From Cristatella mucedo (lineage: Eukaryota; Bryozoa; Phylactolaemata; Cristatellidae), in contig WPIO01000049.1 in assembly GCA_009760855.2 (NCBI GenBank), positions 2,353,501-2,417,500 of the forward strand: a stretch of 64,000 nucleotides of DNA, read 5' to 3'. Each line of letters begins with the position of its first letter. Position 1 is the first letter of the stretch. The notes beneath the pieces are model-generated. The model saw only the letters and a program-made list of their open reading frames with translations. It was not told the DNA's origin and did not search any database. Shown here in pieces: positions 49,701 through 59,334 of this stretch. A program made the position numbers and the translations under genes.

Positions 49701-52700
49701 GCTGCCGAGTATTCGAGACGGGCTGACTTAAATGCCTCGACATTATTGTATATTGCATCCCTGTCTAAGCCAACCTATATCTGCGAAATGTTAGGTAGCC
49801 GAAACAAAAGGTAAAAACATATAATTCATTTGTTTAGGGCCCTAAGAGAACATAATCTCTCTTCAGACACTTTATATATGCCACGATACTCTAGTCCATG
49901 ACCTAGGTCGTCGAATACAATCACTTTGGCCTTGGCCGGGGCGATCATCTCAACCACTGAGCTAAGCCGGCCCGGCGAAGTGCGCTAACTTGACTGTGGA
50001 GCTGATGTGGTTGTATAGTGAATATCACGTTGGAATAGGACCCACACGTTTTCTGCTGATGCTGCAGCAGCCTTAATGGCATATCCCATTTTAAGAGCCG
50101 GTAGTTTTTTCAATGTCTTTGTCACTCTAGGTTTATCGATAGCTACTAAGTTGGTTTTCATCACCATTAAATTTGAAAAAGTTGTCTGCCACCTCATTGC
50201 GGATGTCAGCAATACCTTGAGGAATGGAGTTGACGTGCTTGAAGGCTATGTGAGATCAAAGTATGAATACAGTTGTGTGTTAAAAGCATGGAGGGGAAAG
50301 CTTATAATGTGCTCGGCGACTACAACGGCAAAGGGTAGGGCGTAAATAGTGAAAATAAGCGAACCACGTGCACAACACCCTGCATGGGTCCGTTGTACTT
50401 TAGTAGTTTCTCGAATGACTGCTGCCCATTTATATCAATGCTGTGGACTTTTCCGCTGAGTTAATACCTAACCCATTGCAATGCAGTTCCAGTGATGCCT
50501 CGGCGAAATGAAAGGAGCTCAAGAAGAACTTAGCGATTAACAACATCATATTCCTAAGAAAGACTTTGAAGGACTATGCGATCAGTAGTGCCAAATGCTC
50601 TGAAATGATCAAGCAAAATAAACAGAGACTTTACTTGAGCCTAAATCAATCAGAAGGTCATTGTGCACCCAAAAAGAAAACCTGACCCTTTGGAATGATT
50701 TGCTCTAAGCAGGACTTGAGCCTACTTACCGGCTTTCAAGATTCGTAGAAGAGTTTAGCCGGTATGATACTACTTTGTTTAGGGCATTTATTGGAAGGAA
50801 ATTTGGGGAGACCAGCTGGAGACTGCTAAAGTTGTTCTGCTCTAGAGTTGCTTTCACAACTAAAGGCCTAACAATAAGCTTTTGAAATTTGCAGGTTCGA
50901 TAGGCTAGGGAGTATTTACTATGCAAGCAATGCATGGCCTCAGAAAATCTAGGCATTGCAGAAGCTGAACAGTGAGAATACGGCTTATATGGCTAACTGT
51001 ATTTCTTAACTGTGAGAAGCACTTCTTGATGTGGTCCCCAGTAGCTGGCTTGAATGCAGAATTCGAGGTGCTGCTGGGAATTGAAGGAGAGAACTTCCGT
51101 GTGGATTTTACAGAGGGAGATGAGTCCAGTAGGCATGCTGCTGAATGGGGGAGGGACGCAGTCTCTGATCTTGTTCATCTTGCTGAGAAGAAGCTACAAA
51201 ATCGGTCTTCTAAATCACCTCAACGATTAATAGGTAAGGCGCTAGCCTGGGGTGGTTAAATAGGTAGTGTTTGATTGACGTCAGCACTTTGTATTGCACA
51301 CATGTGATTCGACAAAGTTGTAATGCAAGTTAAACTCTACCCTTACCATAACCGGAGCTAGGATCTACTCGCATGCCTTCACATGGAATGTGAGTCCTGA
51401 TCTTTTATATTCATTCTCACGTTTGCGTTTGGCCGACCTAGCTAGTTTAACGTCTGTGGTAACCATAGGCCGTCTAAGCGAGGGGCAAAGGTGGTATTCA
51501 GTCAGAGTTGCAAAGTCGTCAAGACCTTCATCTCGTGCCATTTGGTTACATACCACTGGTGATTGAATGTCTTAAAGAGGGTTGAGAAGCAAAGGCGAAG
51601 AAGATATTTTCGTTCGGACAACTTCAACGTCACCGGTCTTAAGTTTTAAAAATTAACTGATTATTGTGGATACGGAGTATTGCACACAACGCCAAATGAA
51701 TGAGATCAGCATTTCAGAAGGTAGCGGAATTTGGTTACAATAGGAGGCGATGGCGTACAATCGTGGGAGAGTGTTTTCGATCGAGTAGTGGAACTTTTAT
51801 TGGAGTGCTTCCATACTGCGCTTGAGCCACACGATGAAACGAATCAGTCAGGTCACGCAATTTGATTCCTAGGGCTTCAGATGAGTCTTCTAAACGAAAG
51901 TTTAAAACACTTTCTTTCCATTTGCCGCAGGGCTCAGACCATACCTGGTCATTCAAAGCGAGCACCTTGCCTTCTACAAACCAGGGTTGCACTCACAGCC
52001 GCATTTTCAAATGTGAGCTCCATTTAATCGGAAATCTTAAGTGGCATCTTACCAAGCTGAACACCGATGACGGAAATGTTTTAGAAAATGCCAGGTTTAA
52101 TATTGACCTTTTCTGTTTGAAAAGTAAATTTGACCAATATAGTAATATAATACTGTATAAATAGTATAATAGATTTAAAATCTTTGCCCTCAATGTACTT
52201 CAAATTTAGTTTAATCCCAGAGGTTGAATGGCAAGTTGTTTCTCATTCCTTCTCTGGACTTCACTTACTCTTGTAAAAGTGCTTGGGGTAGCCTATAGCT
52301 CAGCCTAGTCATGCCTTCATTTGCACACGTCTTGCAACTCATCGAAAGAAAATAATCTAGAGTTAATTTGGGTTTTAGCCATTAGAAGAAAGATGCGAGT
52401 AAATCCTATGTTTTCGTTTTCTGCTTTTTACTGCTTTTAGTTATCGCGTGTCTTCTAACGCAAGGACAAAGCGAATTATTAAGAGCTCCCTATTCAATAC
52501 TTTGTTCAATACCATTTGAATGCTTCAATTTATAATGGATGCTTGAAACAAGTAATATCTTATAACTTCCACAATTTTAGTCTGGTACTTGCACATCTAA
52601 GCTAATACCTGAAGGGCGTATAATGTGTGCTCTCACTCTGGGGGGGGGGGTGTCTAGTGTCGATATATTATTAACTTTCTCTCAAGCATTGCATGAGAGA

Positions 52701-55700
52701 AAGTAGCTGAGATGTATGGCTAACAGTCTTATCACATAAGAAAAAATTGAGGAGTTTTTTTAGGCACCAAACTAGATATGCCGCGAAGCAGAGTAGCGAA
52801 GCAATCCAACTACATATGTAGAAGCAAGCGGACAGCCACGATGCATTGTGAGCACTGTGTATCGAGCCATTTCGAAATGGCCTTGTTCTGTAGAGGCAGA
52901 AGAAATGGGCCTTCCGGGAAGCTGCTAGCCCCTGGCATTAACCTTGATTGGCATTGATCTCATTGACTCTTGATGATTCTCCATGGTAGTCAGCACTGTA
53001 GAACTAGGGGCATTCAGGGATTAATCTCCACTCCTAGAGCTCGGGTGCGATTGCGGCCCCACAATTACTACGGTCACCTGCCGTCGCCAATGCTGCGCAT
53101 TATTGTCCTACTTCGAGTCGAGGACCAACCTGTCCTGCTAGTGCTGCATGAAGAAAAGCACGACTACTGGGTGCTATAATTCTTCATTTATTTCGGGTCT
53201 CGTCCTTCTCTCTTCACGAAAATCTCCTGAGTCTCGGCACCTAAATGACAGTCTTCGCTCCGTCAAGCTGTGAGCGTTGGCTTTGAACTATGAGTGAGGT
53301 CCAGAAAAAGCTCAGGTTATAGCCATTTCTGATTAGTTAAGGTTTTGTGCTTTTCAAAAGATTTGAAATTTCAATGGTTTTTCTTATATGGCGATTGTGG
53401 CGTGCGACTTCACTTCACGAGCTCAGTGTCACGCGCTCTGGGGTCAGTTTTACCATGCTCCTTCCTGACCTTTGGTGGCGAGTTGGCATGCTATGGGAGA
53501 GTCAGCAGGAAGTAGGCAAGTGGCCGTGTTTCCTCAAGACAATGACGTCCAAGGTGACTAGAAAACATCGCGCTCAGCAATGTGGATCAATGTGGATCGA
53601 TGCGCTATGGCTGAATAAGATGCATCGAATATCCGAAGCATCTTTTCTATTTCAATTAACCGCAGTCGCCGCGTCCCAAAGCTGATGGCTAGCTTTTTTG
53701 GCTGTGGCAGCATCTACTGGATCCTGCCGGCTACTACGCCCACTTCGGAGCCTCCTGCTACCACCACTTCCGCTACGAAGCCCCGACGGCTCAGCGGTTG
53801 AGGTCCTATCTCAGTGGGAGACTCCAGAGTGTTGACGTGAATGGACAAAGATCATCTGAAGTACCTCTAAAATATGGAGTACCTCAGGGCTCTGTGCTAG
53901 GTCCGGTCCTTTTCACCGTTTATACTCTCCCTCTCGCTGATGTGATTGCCAAGCACAATCTAGGCTTTCACGTCTATGCGGATGACACTCAGTTGTACCT
54001 TTGCTTTGATCCCTCGCAGCCTTCGAGCACCTCAAATTCTCTCAACTGACTTGCTGCATGCATTGATGACATCCGATCATGGATGGCAGCAAATTTTCTA
54101 AAACTAAACGATGATAAAACTAACTTACTAGTTATGGGCAAACCTAGTGTTATTCAGAAATTGGAAAGGCTGACTTTCAAAATTGGCTCTGCCAGCATAT
54201 CTCCAGTTGCATCAGCTCGAAATCTAGGTGTCATATTCCAAAGCGACCTCTCGTTAGACGACCACATCAGCTCCACAGTCAAATCAGCCTATTTTCAGCT
54301 TCATAGCATTGCTAAAATTAGGGCTTGTTTAGATAAGGATACCACGTCCAAGTTGGTCCATGCATTCGTGACATCTCGTCTCGACTTCTGCAACTCACTG
54401 CTTACTGGCCTACCAGCATGTGCGATCAGGCGATTGCAGCTGGTGCAAAACTCTGCGGCTAGGCTTGTCTGTCGTGAGCGTCGCAGTTGCCACATTACTC
54501 CACTTCTCGCCGACCTGCACTGGTTACCAGTCAAGCAACGGATTGACTTCAAGGTTTTGTCGCTCACTTTTAGGTCTCTTCATTCTATGGCTCCAGCCTA
54601 TCTTTCAGATATACTACCCCATCAGGCAAAGCATCGTACCACTCGCTTTTCGGAATCCAACAGTCTAGAAATACCTCGTACAAACCTTAAATCCTTTGGA
54701 GACCGTGCATTTAGCTCGTATGCTCCCACAGCCTGGAACTCCCTCCCGACCTGCATCAGAACATCCCCTGACCTGACCACATTTAAAAGAAACTTAAAAA
54801 CATACCTATTTAGGACAGCATTTAGTGGGTCCTTGTGATTCGTCCTCGATGTGCTTATGCGTGCTGACACTGTTCATGCTGCCACTAACCACATTTGCAT
54901 GCTGACCCAGTGCATGTAACCCCTAACCATGTTATTCATTTTGTTTGTTTTTCAAGCATGATTTTACTTACTATTCTATTGCGTATCACTTTGCAGCAAA
55001 TGTAAAGCGCCTAGAAAGAGATTAAGTTCTCTGAGGGCGCTTTATCAAGTGCAATATTATTATTATTATTATTACTATTGAGCTTCAGTCATTACTAAGC
55101 ACAGGGAGTTAGGTTGCACGTTATTTTACTTGAGTTATTTCACGAGGATATTCTGTTTGACCTAAGAAATTTTCCGACTAATCGAAATGCTCCATTCGAA
55201 AGATGGGATCGAATACTTTTTTCTTCATCGCAACGAAAAGTACTTCTGCAAATTAGTTGTGCGTGCTTAAAAGACATATCCCTGCACATGAGCAGAAGAT
55301 ATAACTAGATACTTTATTCGCGCGTGACCTAATAAGCAGAAGCTACCGCTGCACTGAGATAGGATCGTCAATGCATAGGATGCCAGTTCACTTTGTTCTC
55401 CTTTGCCTAACGGAGCTAAGAGGGATCTGACACGGTCGTTGCTAATCAATCGTTGCAAGTTTTACGAAAGTTAGAAAAATAGAATCAGATAGCAGATATA
55501 TATCTTAGCCAATGGAAATAGCACACACTGTGAGTGTTATTCGTGAGTGTTCGAGCGCTTATGTTTGTTGTTGTCAGCGCAGCGATTCGACGGAAGCAGC
55601 CATCAAATAGCTTGCCTCTGAGCCTTAGCCCACGACCATTGTGCTCGCAATCCACGATACAGATGGCGGAATTGAGGCTGGATAATATTAGGCAGTCACA

Positions 55701-58700
55701 GTAGTTTACGCTAAAGCTCCTTTCCTAAACTAAAACTTAACGAATGAGGCTGTTGAATCAACCTGCCTTATTTCAGGCGCTTCGCCTGAGTCAAGATGCC
55801 AGCCATAGGTTTGGAAATGCTAGTGTTCATGCGCATGTAGCCATGTCAATATTCGTTTTCAGTTTAAGGGAAACCGTCGTCATCTGTGGATGAAAAACAT
55901 TGTTGTGTAGCATTCTGGCAACAAATAAAATCCATTCTCACGGCAGAAATAAAAAACCAAGCGGCGAGTGAATTTCCTTCACTCAACTCTGAAGTTCTGA
56001 AATTCTCACTGTGTGTCTTTATGCGGAGACGCATTGATGAGGGCATACTATAAGAATTTGACCTAAATATCAATTCTGGTCCTCTTTCAACTGGATATTG
56101 AATCGTTTAACACAGAAATACTCGCCAATATTTATGCAAAAACCTGCAGCATATACTGGCGGCGTTTGTTATAGGTTGCTTCTGACCACAACAGCTAATT
56201 TAGGGACTGAGCCCCTACACTCAGCTTTCATTTAATATCTATGTTTCTTACACTAGTCTCCAAATTGTACACTCTTTCTGCCGCGTATGCTCGTTTCAGG
56301 TGACATCGAAAACAACCCTGACTCTTACTGCACGTGTCCAGTAGGGTGCACAGAGGAGAGCTACGAATCTACCGCCTACTATGGGACGTCCCCTAGTAAA
56401 AGCATGGCTCCCGGGCTTGCAGCTCAGTACGGAATGGCTACTACATTCTACAGGTTGGTGATGCGAACATCTATTCACGCACCAAAAGAGCTATCATAGC
56501 AAGATTTACAGTGAATTGCCGCTCTAGCTTGACCTACCGGTTAAGACGCTCACTGTATATGACTAAGGTCAAGGTCATATTTGACTACCGAGGTCGTGGG
56601 CTCGAGCCCTGCAGCATTTGTGAAGCTCTTATTTAGAGATTAATTTATCTTTGAGGGCCTTAAAAAATAATTTTATTTATTTACGTATACATCATATTTA
56701 TTTTAATAATTAAGAAGATAAAGGAGATCACTGCAAAATATCTCCCCTAGCCGTCATATATGCCCAGATTTAATTATCATTTATATGACGAGAACCATTG
56801 CAACGATCGCCGATTCATATCGCCAACACAAATTATCTTTTAATATTACAATGGCTGCGATGTCATCTTCTGACGTAATTGGAGAATCGAGGTCAGTTGG
56901 TGCTCGAATGCCCGAAAACCACTATCTGGCAAAATCAACGTATTAACAGCATGCAAAGCACAGATTCGTCTAATTCTTCACAAGATGAAATACATTTTGC
57001 TTAGCAGTTGAATAATCTAAAATAAATATTAAAAAAATGATGACCAATGATAATGAAGCATGGTTCCAGAATATAAAGGTAAAGGTCGCTTGAGGGGGAA
57101 ATACCATTGATCCGCAGAGTAATGGCCGAGTCATGGAATGTACAAGTTACAAAGTTACACTCTGTAAACGAAGCTCTATGAAAGTAACAAGCTTGCATCA
57201 CAGCGAGCCATGGATATGTATCTTGGTGGGTCAAGGTTCAGAATGTTGAGAAAACAGTCGAGTACGTTTCAACGGTTCGTAAATTATATATATGTAGCTG
57301 TGTTGTATCTGGTTTCCTTACGGGTTACCCACGGTACGCATCGTAAGAAAAAGCTCAATTCGACTCTATTGACAGATTTTCAGAATACTCGCCACTCTGC
57401 AGAGGGTTGCAGACTTCCTCCGATGACCGGGCGATGCTGTTTACCAAACCTGTGTGCACTTATTCAAAGTTGTCCAGTGGTGAAGGCAGGCGAACCAGCG
57501 GAAAAAGTAATATCAAAACGCAACCATTCTCTTGTGTGATGGCAATAAGTAGCAATCCTAAGCCTTGCCGAGACAACTCCACTATTCCCTCCAATCGAGA
57601 ACGAGATCGCTGGGTAAGACCATAAAATCAGGTGAACAGGATTAGCAGTTGGCTTAGAACGAGAGTTAATCAGAGAGTGGCTTGATGTGGAACGAGAGGA
57701 TACGTTGACGCTTGGCCAGGTTTCGCTGCACCTGCAGTCGATTAAGTGAACAGGGCCGAGAGTTCCGACTAACGGGAAGTGTAGTAGAGTAGAAATCGAT
57801 TTCGCAAAAGCAAAAGTAATTGCCTGCGTTTTAATGAGACATGATGTGTTTCTTTACCAGCGAGACATAAACAAACACCACGGAGAATTCGATATGCATC
57901 TGGGTAGGTGTCCATAAAAAATGTGGTCACTGTAGTTTGACAGGTCAGCGATCGGTTACTCACGTCAACCCCAGTTTTCCTTTCCGATTGATTGTGCGCG
58001 TCTAGGCATTTTTCCATCAGCAATAGCCTGAATAAAGTCGGTGGTAACTAACTTTCATGCACCTTCATTCAGTTGAGCTCGGCCTTTTTTATCTGGCCGC
58101 ACTTGCACTGTTCCGGCGGGAGATTTCCTGTGCAGCCGAGCTTACCCATCGTCGAGTAGAGCATAGCCGTAACCAATGGCGTAGCAGCTGAGCCTTGGCC
58201 GTATGGCCATCGCTCTGCAACCCGGCCGCCAAGCGACATCCTTCCACGATACTCGCTGAGCCGTCATTCTCCGTCATTCCGAGTCATTCTCCATCATTCC
58301 GAGTCATTATCCGTCATTCCAGCCCAGCTGCGAGACCTTGCTGCGTGTAGGTCGGACGGCAAGAAACTGAGATGCACATTTGATTTACCCGACCACTTTT
58401 CAGCAAATGTGCGCCTTTAGCCGTCAGCAGGCGCGTCTACTCATTCGTTTTTTCCAGCGAAAATGTCGTCTCCATGGACATCTTCTTCAGAGAGATGAGT
58501 AAGACGACGGTGACACAAGTGAAAGCCCTAACTCTAGACCAAGTCTTCGGTAAGCGAAGCAGCGACATCGGCGACAGGGGGCGGTGCCGCCCGCTGTTGA
58601 GCAGGCAGTCGCACGCAGCAGCGGCAGGGCAGCTCGGTGCACGTCTCGGCGTGGCGTGGCAACTGAACCCTGCCGATGCAAATGGCTAACCAGCGGCTGG

Positions 58701-58869
58701 CATCCGCTTCCCATTTGCAGCCAACGCCGGCGGGCAGCTCGGCCTGTTTGCCGGGGTCAGCTTTATCACCTTCATGGAGTTGGTCGAGTTCGCTTTCGAC
58801 CGCTGGGCCACGTGGAAAGCCGAGAGACGCCTCCAGAAGAATGTTGTGCACGTGATGGAAACGAAGTGA
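25977..58869 (+). CDS. DEG/ENaC family sodium channel subunit, complete nine-exon gene
   Basis: Exons are 25977-26260, 28931-29031, 30412-30668, 43611-43775, 44374-44526, 48042-48249, 56300-56453, 58458-58549 and 58721-58869. All introns are GT-AG, phases 2,1,0,0,0,1,2,1, and the 1563 bases give 520 residues without a stop. The product should be a plasma-membrane subunit of a trimeric amiloride-type cation channel. In order: short N-tail, TM1 (about 39-61), FPAVTICN (85-92), a Ser/Thr-rich finger stretch (about 135-160), [27 protein letters not shown] with [23 protein letters not shown] with Cys pairs, YCTCPVGC, the pre-TM2 [18 protein letters not shown] (475-485), TM2 and a 22-residue tail. 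The length suits the family. Whether its gate is acid, peptide, mechanical or constitutive cannot be told. Confidence 0.93.
27633..27772. repeat. 35-bp minisatellite, four units, each with CACGTG
   Basis: Four head-to-tail 35-base units start GGCTGCTTGCGGTCACGTG; the only difference seen is a G-to-A in unit 3. Each contains one palindromic E-box CACGTG. Confidence 0.95.
28104..28305 (-). mobile_element. LINE family A 3' end scrap
   Basis: The minus strand carries the 3' UTR motifs (TGCATGCTGCCACTAACCA, GCAAAGG) and a degraded hairpin (AGAAAGAGACTGAGCTCTCT); the ATT tail is absent. Confidence 0.75.
28931..29031 (+). CDS. DEG/ENaC exon 2
   Basis: A TTTCCAG acceptor and GCCG/GTACGC donor enclose 34 codons read in the phase left by exon 1 ([19 protein letters not shown] and on to PFDYYA). 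This is the linker after TM1 into the palm/finger. Other frames of the same bases are longer but do not fit the phases. Confidence 0.88.
29480..29867. repeat. (CA)n then (CT)n microsatellite in intron 2
   Basis: A CACACGCACA tract passes into about 340 bases of CTCT repeat broken by regular CATT and CACT interruptions. Confidence 0.95.
30412..30668 (+). CDS. DEG/ENaC exon 3: Ser/Thr-rich finger and LLSCTFRG
   Basis: The exon runs between CGAGCCAG and AAC/GTAAGT. It contains a stretch of about 28 residues almost wholly Ser, Thr and Ala ([20 protein letters not shown] and beyond), then [13 protein letters not shown] and the conserved [14 protein letters not shown], where the Cys residues open the first ectodomain disulfides. 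Several N-x-S/T sites are present. Confidence 0.92.
31200..31665 (-). mobile_element. LINE family B 3' fragment
   Basis: The minus strand matches the family B 3' end ([21 protein letters not shown] versus GYRMRTESRLGCECAIQNSPA at 14.3 kb) and upstream RT C-terminus remnants. Confidence 0.75.
32622..34570 (-). mobile_element. LINE family A, long decayed copy split by a SINE
   Basis: Read on the minus strand from 34570: a pre-RT linker ([20 protein letters not shown]), a KIDNFIEAV...[11 protein letters not shown] segment, LLDLS with [10 protein letters not shown] and [15 protein letters not shown], a decayed palm and then the 3' UTR with ATT tail near 32622. A family 2 SINE (33695-33880) interrupts it. 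It reaches further 5' than most copies here, but frameshifts are frequent. Confidence 0.65.
33695..33880 (+). mobile_element. tRNA-derived SINE, family 2, nested in LINE A
   Basis: GTAAGGCGGTTGCTTTTCACG, GAGGGTTCTAATCCTGC (B box), GCGATCCTTTATCGCC and a T-rich end. LINE A homology continues on both sides. Confidence 0.75.
34580..35838. other. intron 3 stretch, nothing recognised
   Basis: A GC-richer part (34.6-35.7 kb) has long Arg-rich open frames but no domain or splice-consistent exon. Confidence 0.4.
35842..35880. repeat. (CTG)n tract
   Basis: About twelve GCT/CTG units with CCG and ACT interruptions. Confidence 0.9.
36093..36192. repeat. (GC)n(GT)n alternating purine-pyrimidine tract
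   Basis: About fourteen GC units run directly into two GT blocks separated by TTAT; alternation continues for about 95 bases. Confidence 0.95.
36195..37285. other. intron 3 stretch, nothing recognised
   Basis: No repeat family or exon supported. Confidence 0.4.
37290..37345. repeat. 28-bp direct duplication
   Basis: CCACACTGAGCAGCACATCG and flanks occur twice in tandem. Confidence 0.9.
37966..38072 (-). mobile_element. LINE family A 3' tail scrap
   Basis: (AAT)n followed on the minus strand by a degraded hairpin and GCAGCAAATG motif. Confidence 0.65.
38503..38660. repeat. (GA)n then AT-rich microsatellite
   Basis: About 36 GA units (38504-38575), a short G run, then TATATA/AATAAATA mixtures to 38655. 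Confidence 0.95.
38837..38868. repeat. (TA)n microsatellite
   Basis: About sixteen TA units. Confidence 0.9.
39300..39412 (+). repeat. degenerate GGGGAAATGTCC direct repeats
   Basis: GGAAATGTCC-type words preceded by G runs occur about five times (39318, 39339, 39355, 39386, 39400) with one inverted half (GAATTTTCC). Confidence 0.8.
39831..39917 (+). mobile_element. LINE family A 3' tail scrap
   Basis: GCAGCAAATGTAAAGCGCC, hairpin and (ATT)n only. Confidence 0.75.
39920..40670. other. intron 3 stretch, nothing recognised
   Basis: AT-rich, without recognisable elements. Confidence 0.4.
40677..40756. repeat. (TA)n with GA end
   Basis: About 68 bases of TA broken once by GTATA and once by ACATA, then a short GA run. 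Confidence 0.95.
40760..41805. other. intron 3 stretch, nothing recognised
   Basis: Contains only a perfect 16-base palindrome CTGATCGATCGATCAG near 41115. Confidence 0.4.
41810..42360 (+). mobile_element. very decayed LINE family A copy
   Basis: Faint matches to CAIR-like, [11 protein letters not shown] and RPLYLP regions, then a worn hairpin (TGTAAAGTTCTAATCAAGAGAGTTC) near 42308. Confidence 0.4.
42370..42960. other. intron 3 stretch, nothing recognised
   Basis: No supported feature. Confidence 0.4.
42965..43115 (+). mobile_element. tRNA-derived SINE, family 1
   Basis: GGTATAGCGGTTAATGTGC (A box), GTCGTGGGCTCGAGCAC (B box), and a tail GCGCTTGAATAGAGATTAAG...CTCTTGTGGCGC that pairs as a hairpin like LINE family A. 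Confidence 0.8.
43358..43435. repeat. 39-bp direct duplication
   Basis: Two adjacent copies of a 39-base unit starting GGTCAATGGACTCTGG, differing at one base. Confidence 0.95.
43611..43775 (+). CDS. DEG/ENaC exon 4: GNCYTFN
   Basis: TTATTCCTAG acceptor, GCG/GTAAGA donor, 55 codons in phase 0. It carries [13 protein letters not shown], the strongly conserved GxCYTFN of the beta-ball/palm, and [12 protein letters not shown], equivalent to the NGLxLxL strand. Confidence 0.94.
44374..44526 (+). CDS. DEG/ENaC exon 5: GLKVIVHSP
   Basis: TGTTTTAG acceptor and GAA/GTAAGT donor. The 51 codons include [20 protein letters not shown] and VSPGFHAS, matching the GLKVxIHDP...PxxEGxxVxPGF block of the family. 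Confidence 0.94.
44527..48041 (+). other. intron 5, 3.5 kb
   Basis: Contains a LINE A copy (44812-45985). From 46.0 to 48.0 kb the sequence is AT-rich and no feature is recognised. Confidence 0.75.
44812..45985 (+). mobile_element. LINE family A, decayed RT to 3' end
   Basis: Fragments of [42 protein letters not shown]-like, [11 protein letters not shown] and [14 protein letters not shown] follow in frame-shifted order, then 3' UTR, worn hairpin and ATT tail. Confidence 0.8.
48042..48249 (+). CDS. DEG/ENaC exon 6: Cys-rich thumb
   Basis: Acceptor CATTTTAG, donor ATAA/GTAAG, phase 0 to 1. PPYGSC follows the previous exon with the family's usual spacing from [22 protein letters not shown] and further Cys residues form the thumb disulfide ladder. 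An open frame continues past the donor but loses similarity. Confidence 0.93.
49105..51600 (-). mobile_element. LINE family A, longest copy, split by a SINE
   Basis: Read on the minus strand from about 51600: pre-RT linker ([34 protein letters not shown]), [18 protein letters not shown] with [14 protein letters not shown]-like residues, LLRF-type palm remnants with [18 protein letters not shown], then after the SINE the [20 protein letters not shown] region and 3' end near 49105. The stretch 51.7-52.0 kb may continue it. Many lesions; the endonuclease is not recognisable. Confidence 0.65.
49822..49980 (-). mobile_element. tRNA-derived SINE, family 1, nested in LINE A
   Basis: On the minus strand GGCTTAGCTCAGTGGTTGAG is an excellent tRNA A-box region; the tail GAAGAGAGATTATGTTCTCT precedes AGGGC. 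LINE A homology (CAGCTCCACAGTCAA on one side, AACATTxC...AGACAGGGAT on the other) continues across it. Confidence 0.8.
53795..55078 (+). mobile_element. LINE family A, well-preserved RT to 3' end
   Basis: Reads [28 protein letters not shown], an intact [11 protein letters not shown] box, then a single TGA at about 54047 (Ser codon TCA in the sister copy) before [19 protein letters not shown] and an open frame to 54838. 3' UTR, hairpin and ATAT(TAT)n tail follow. The 5' end is truncated at about 53795. Confidence 0.92.
56300..56453 (+). CDS. DEG/ENaC exon 7: YCTCPVGC
   Basis: Acceptor TCGTTTCAG, donor TACAG/GTTGGT. It completes the split codon from exon 6 and reads [20 protein letters not shown] then [13 protein letters not shown], the CxCPxxCxxxxY signature before the last palm strands. 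It ends in phase 2. Confidence 0.93.
56522..56690 (+). mobile_element. tRNA-derived SINE, family 1
   Basis: CTAGCTTGACCTACCGG head, GTCGTGGGCTCGAGCCC B box, worn hairpin tail and T/A-rich end. Confidence 0.7.
58259..58325. repeat. short tandem repeat of CGTCATTC words
   Basis: Six imperfect units alternate CCGTCATTCT and CGAGTCATTC. Confidence 0.9.
58458..58549 (+). CDS. DEG/ENaC exon 8: pre-TM2 palm
   Basis: TTTTCCAG acceptor, TTCG/GTAAGC donor. [18 protein letters not shown] and TLDQVF match the NxxxLxIYFxEL...YxLxxLL block that leads into TM2. It joins exon 7 in phase 2 (codon AG+C). Confidence 0.93.
58721..58869 (+). CDS. DEG/ENaC exon 9: selectivity filter, TM2, C-terminus
   Basis: CATTTGCAG acceptor after a 171-base intron. 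It encodes [18 protein letters not shown], then [15 protein letters not shown] and a tail ending HVMETK before TGA at 58867-58869. The filter reads Gly-Val-Ser where most relatives have Gly-x-Ser (often GAS). The residue at the degenerin position is Ala, and an Asn replaces the common Asp next to it. The intracellular tail is only 22 residues. Confidence 0.95.
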
Positions 58870-59330
58870 CGTGCCGCTTGCGGTGTTCGCCGGGAGGGAG
58901 CCTCGCTACCCTACCGGCGATACGAGGCAGCACTGTAGTTGCTAACAGTGGCCGCTGAGCTCAGGCGCCGCTCAGCAGCCACGTTGCGTCAACACCGACT
59001 CGCTCGCGTGACTTGGCGCATTCTCGCTAAATGCCTGTGAGCCCCAGCGATGATTGAGGCGGCATCGTGATTTGAAATGCACATGCAGTCGGCGGAGCTG
59101 AAGATTACCTCTATAAATAACCTAAATAACCTATAACCTCTATAAATAACCTATAACCTCTATAAATCATATGCAGACGCATACGCTTTGACTTTCAGGG
59201 GCATCGTCGTCTCCTACTCGCCACCGCTCAGGCTGTCTGCAGTTTTGAACTTATCCGCACATTAGATTAGATTTGAACTTATCCGCGACATACCGCAACG
59301 ATCGCCACAATGGCGTAGCCGAGATTTTAA
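58870..59330 (+). other. 3' flank of channel gene
   Basis: Presumed 3' UTR start. A 20-base repeat (CTATAAATAACCTATAACCT) occurs about two and a half times at 59110-59168. No poly(A) signal was found before the LINE scrap. Confidence 0.4.
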
Positions 59331-59334
59331 ATAA

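Larger units (their letters stand above)
48250..56299 (+). other. intron 6, 8.0 kb, with nested LINE/SINE
   Basis: Holds the LINE A at 49.1-51.6 kb with its nested SINE, and the LINE A at 53.8-55.1 kb. No recognised feature at 48.25-49.1, 51.6-53.79 (except a ten-G run near 52641) and 55.1-55.7 kb; a family 2 SINE tail scrap (AATGAGGCTGTTGAATCAAC) lies at 55728-55785. Confidence 0.75.
56454..58457 (+). other. intron 7, 2.0 kb
   Basis: Holds a family 1 SINE and the 58259-58325 short tandem repeat; 56.7-58.25 kb is otherwise unassigned. Confidence 0.75.

Noticed and set aside
49822-49980. A functional tRNA gene
   Set aside because: A and B boxes are good but the acceptor stem and rest of the cloverleaf do not close, and the body and tail match a dispersed SINE.
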